NCBI RefSeq assembly: GCF_029227915.1
Contig: NC_079875.1
Location: forward strand, 434,001 to 498,000
Length of the DNA stretch: 64,000 bases
Origin: Hydractinia symbiolongicarpus
Lineage: Eukaryota; Cnidaria; Hydrozoa; Anthoathecata; Hydractiniidae
Direction of reading: 5' to 3'
The translations under genes and the position numbers were made by a program. The first letter of the stretch is position 1; each line of letters begins with the position of its first letter. Positions 62,335-64,000 of this stretch are shown here, one piece after another. A model generated the notes under the pieces. The model was not told the DNA's origin and ran no database searches. It worked only from the letters and a program-made list of their open reading frames with translations.

Positions 62335-64000
62335 AAAAAATCGTTCTGGAAATAAGTTTACTCACAGGGTACTTTCTTTGTATACATTCGACTATACGGG
62401 ACAAGCCCGGGATTTACGGGAAATCGCGGGTTTTTGTTTGCCGGCGATTAAACCTCTTTCAATAAGCGTCTCATTAAAAGTGAAAACATTTTGGAAAACT
62501 AAAAGTCTTATTCCTTCTAATGGTGCAGAAATAATTTGAAAAATCGTTCGGGAAATGAGTTTACTCCCTGGTTACTTTTTTTTGTATACTTTTGACTTTA
62601 AAGGCCGAGTCCGGGATTTACGGGAAATCGCCGGTTTTCGTTTGCCGGCGATTAAACTTCTTTTATTCAGCGTCTCATCAAAAATAAAAACATTTTTGAA
62701 AACTACAAGTCTCATGCGTTTTAGTGGTGAAAAAGTAATTTAAAAAATCGTTCGGGAAATGAGTTTACTCCCTGGGTACTTTCTTTGTATGCTTTTGACT
62801 ATACGGGCCGAGTCCGGGGTTTACGGGAAATGGCGGGTTTTCGTTTGCCGGCGATTAAACTTCTTTTATTCAGCGTCTCATCAAAAATGAAAACATTTTT
62901 AAAAACTACAAGTCTCATGGGCTTTAGTGGTGAAATAATAATTTAAAAAATCGCTCGGCAAATGTGTTTACTCCCTGGATACTTTCTTTGTATACTTTTG
63001 ACTATACGGGCCGAGTCTGGGATTTACGGGAAATCGCAGGTTTTCGTTTGCCGGCGATTAAACTTCTTTATTCAGCGTCTCATCAAAAATAAAAACATTT
63101 TTGAAAACTACAAGTCTCATGCGATTTAGTGGTGAAAAGATAATTTAAAAAATCTTTCTGGAAATGAGTTTACTTACAGGGTACTTTCTTTGTATACATT
63201 CGACTATACGGGACAAGCCCGGGATTTACGGGAAATCGCGGGTTTTCGTTTGCCGGCGATTAAACCTCTTTCATTAAGCGTCTCATTAAAAATGAAAACA
63301 TTTTGGAAAACTACAAGTCTCATTCGTTCCAGTGGTGGAGAAATAATTTGAAAAATCGTTCGGGAAATGAGTTTACTCCCTGGGTACTTTCTTTTTATAC
63401 TTTTGACTATACGGGCCGAGTCCGGGAGTTACGGGAAGTCGCGGGTTTTCGTTTGCCGGCGATTAAACTTCTTTTATTCAGCGTCTCATCAAAAATGAAA
63501 ACATCTTTAGAAACTACAAGTCTCATGGGCTTTAGTGGTGAAATAATAACTTAAAAAATCGTTCGGGAAATGAGTTTACTCCATGGGTACTTTTTTTGTA
63601 TACTTTTGACTTTACAGGCCGAGTCCGGGATTTACGGGAAATCGCAGGTTTTCGTTTACCGGTGATTAAACTTCTTTTATTCAGCGTCTCATCAAAAATG
63701 AAAACATTTTTAAAAACTACAAGTCTCATGCGTTTTAGTGGTGAAAAAGTAACTTAAAAAATCGTTCGGGAAATGAGTTCACTCCCTGGGTACTTTCTTT
63801 GTATACTTTGGACTATACGGGCCGAGTCCGGGGTTTACGGGAAATGGCGGGTTTTCGTTTGCCGGCGATTAAAGTCCATTTATTCAGCGTCTCATCAAAA
63901 ATGAAAACACTTTTAAAAACTACAAGTCTCATGGGCTTTAGTGGTGAAATAATAATTTAAAAAATCGTTCGGGAAATGAGTTTACTCCCTGGGTACTTTG

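Larger units (their letters stand above)
1..64000 (+). repeat. Satellite DNA array, 203-bp monomer, about 315 copies
   Basis: The same unit recurs about every 203 bp across the whole window. Landmarks such as AAAAAATCGTTC, GTACTTTCTTTGTA, TTTGCCGGC and ACAAGTCTCAT return in fixed order and spacing. Small departures (202-204 bp) come from single-base indels. The strand is + throughout except for two inverted blocks near 36 and 42 kb. I found no gene, RNA gene, transposon, microsatellite or unique spacer interrupting it, and the array runs off both ends of the window. Such arrays are typical of eukaryotic centromeric, pericentromeric or other heterochromatin; the exact location is inference. 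I do not recognise the monomer as any named satellite family. Confidence 0.98.
52867..64000 (+). repeat. Large duplicated unit, copy 2 (at least 11.1 kb)
   Basis: Collinear with 42588-50271 but expanded from about 7.7 to 11.1 kb by a 4-mer tandem duplication at 55.0-56.6 kb and a 14-monomer expansion between about 58.6 and 61.7 kb, minus one monomer near 53.35 kb. The net difference of 3451 bp is fully accounted for by these steps plus one single-base indel. Collinearity still holds at the last base, so the duplication extends past the window. Confidence 0.85.

Noticed and set aside
1-64000. CRISPR array
   Set aside because: Units are 203 bp with no short repeat and unique spacer alternation, and every part of the unit recurs.
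1-64000. Transposon or retrotransposon insertions inside the array
   Set aside because: I found no long terminal repeats, target-site duplications, transposase or reverse transcriptase frames, or any stretch that is not satellite monomer.

Overview
This window is satellite DNA from end to end. A single monomer of about 203 bp is repeated head to tail roughly 315 times, and I see no gene, RNA gene, transposon insertion or other unrelated sequence between monomers. An array this long, with nucleosome-scale monomers and nested higher-order repeats (HORs), points to a eukaryotic chromosome, most likely centromeric or pericentromeric or another heterochromatic block. I cannot name the species: I do not recognise the monomer, and no flanking sequence, telomere or mobile element gives a clue.

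The monomer is about 37% GC by hand count of one copy (15024-15226). It is bipartite: a GC-rich core of about 50 bp (monomer positions 61-110) sits in AT-rich flanks. Monomer position 1 is defined here as the first A of the AAAAAATCG motif. There are several subfamilies, and two that I compared base by base differ at 27 of 203 sites (about 13%). They are arranged in HORs whose copies are almost identical.

Layout: 1-12.4 kb holds HORs of 10 monomers (about 2.03 kb) with a 13-monomer variant. 12.4-13.2 kb is a 405-bp dimer repeat. 15.05-21.13 kb holds two near-identical 15-mer units of 3043 bp. 20.68-22.50 kb is a 607-bp trimer repeat. 22.5-25.6 kb is a mixed block with relatives near 42.4-46.4 and 52.9-57.3 kb. 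26.18-29.03 kb holds two 7-mer units of 1421 bp. 31.35-42.46 kb is a segmental duplication of about 5 kb, and each copy ends in a block of about 1.05 kb in inverted orientation. 42.59-50.27 kb is collinear with 52.87 kb to the end of the window; their length difference is fully explained by one monomer lost, four gained, fourteen gained and one single-base indel.

The most interesting features are the two inverted blocks, each closed by a fold-back hairpin with 27-bp perfect arms at the edge of the segmental duplication; a cluster of rearrangement breakpoints around a short GTATA-N8-TATAC dyad in the monomer; a G-run ladder that in six monomers meets the canonical G-quadruplex pattern; and a motif that matches the CENP-B box except for a spacer one base short. 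All open reading frames of 60-102 codons are by-products of the monomer recurring every 203 bp, and none is annotated as a gene.
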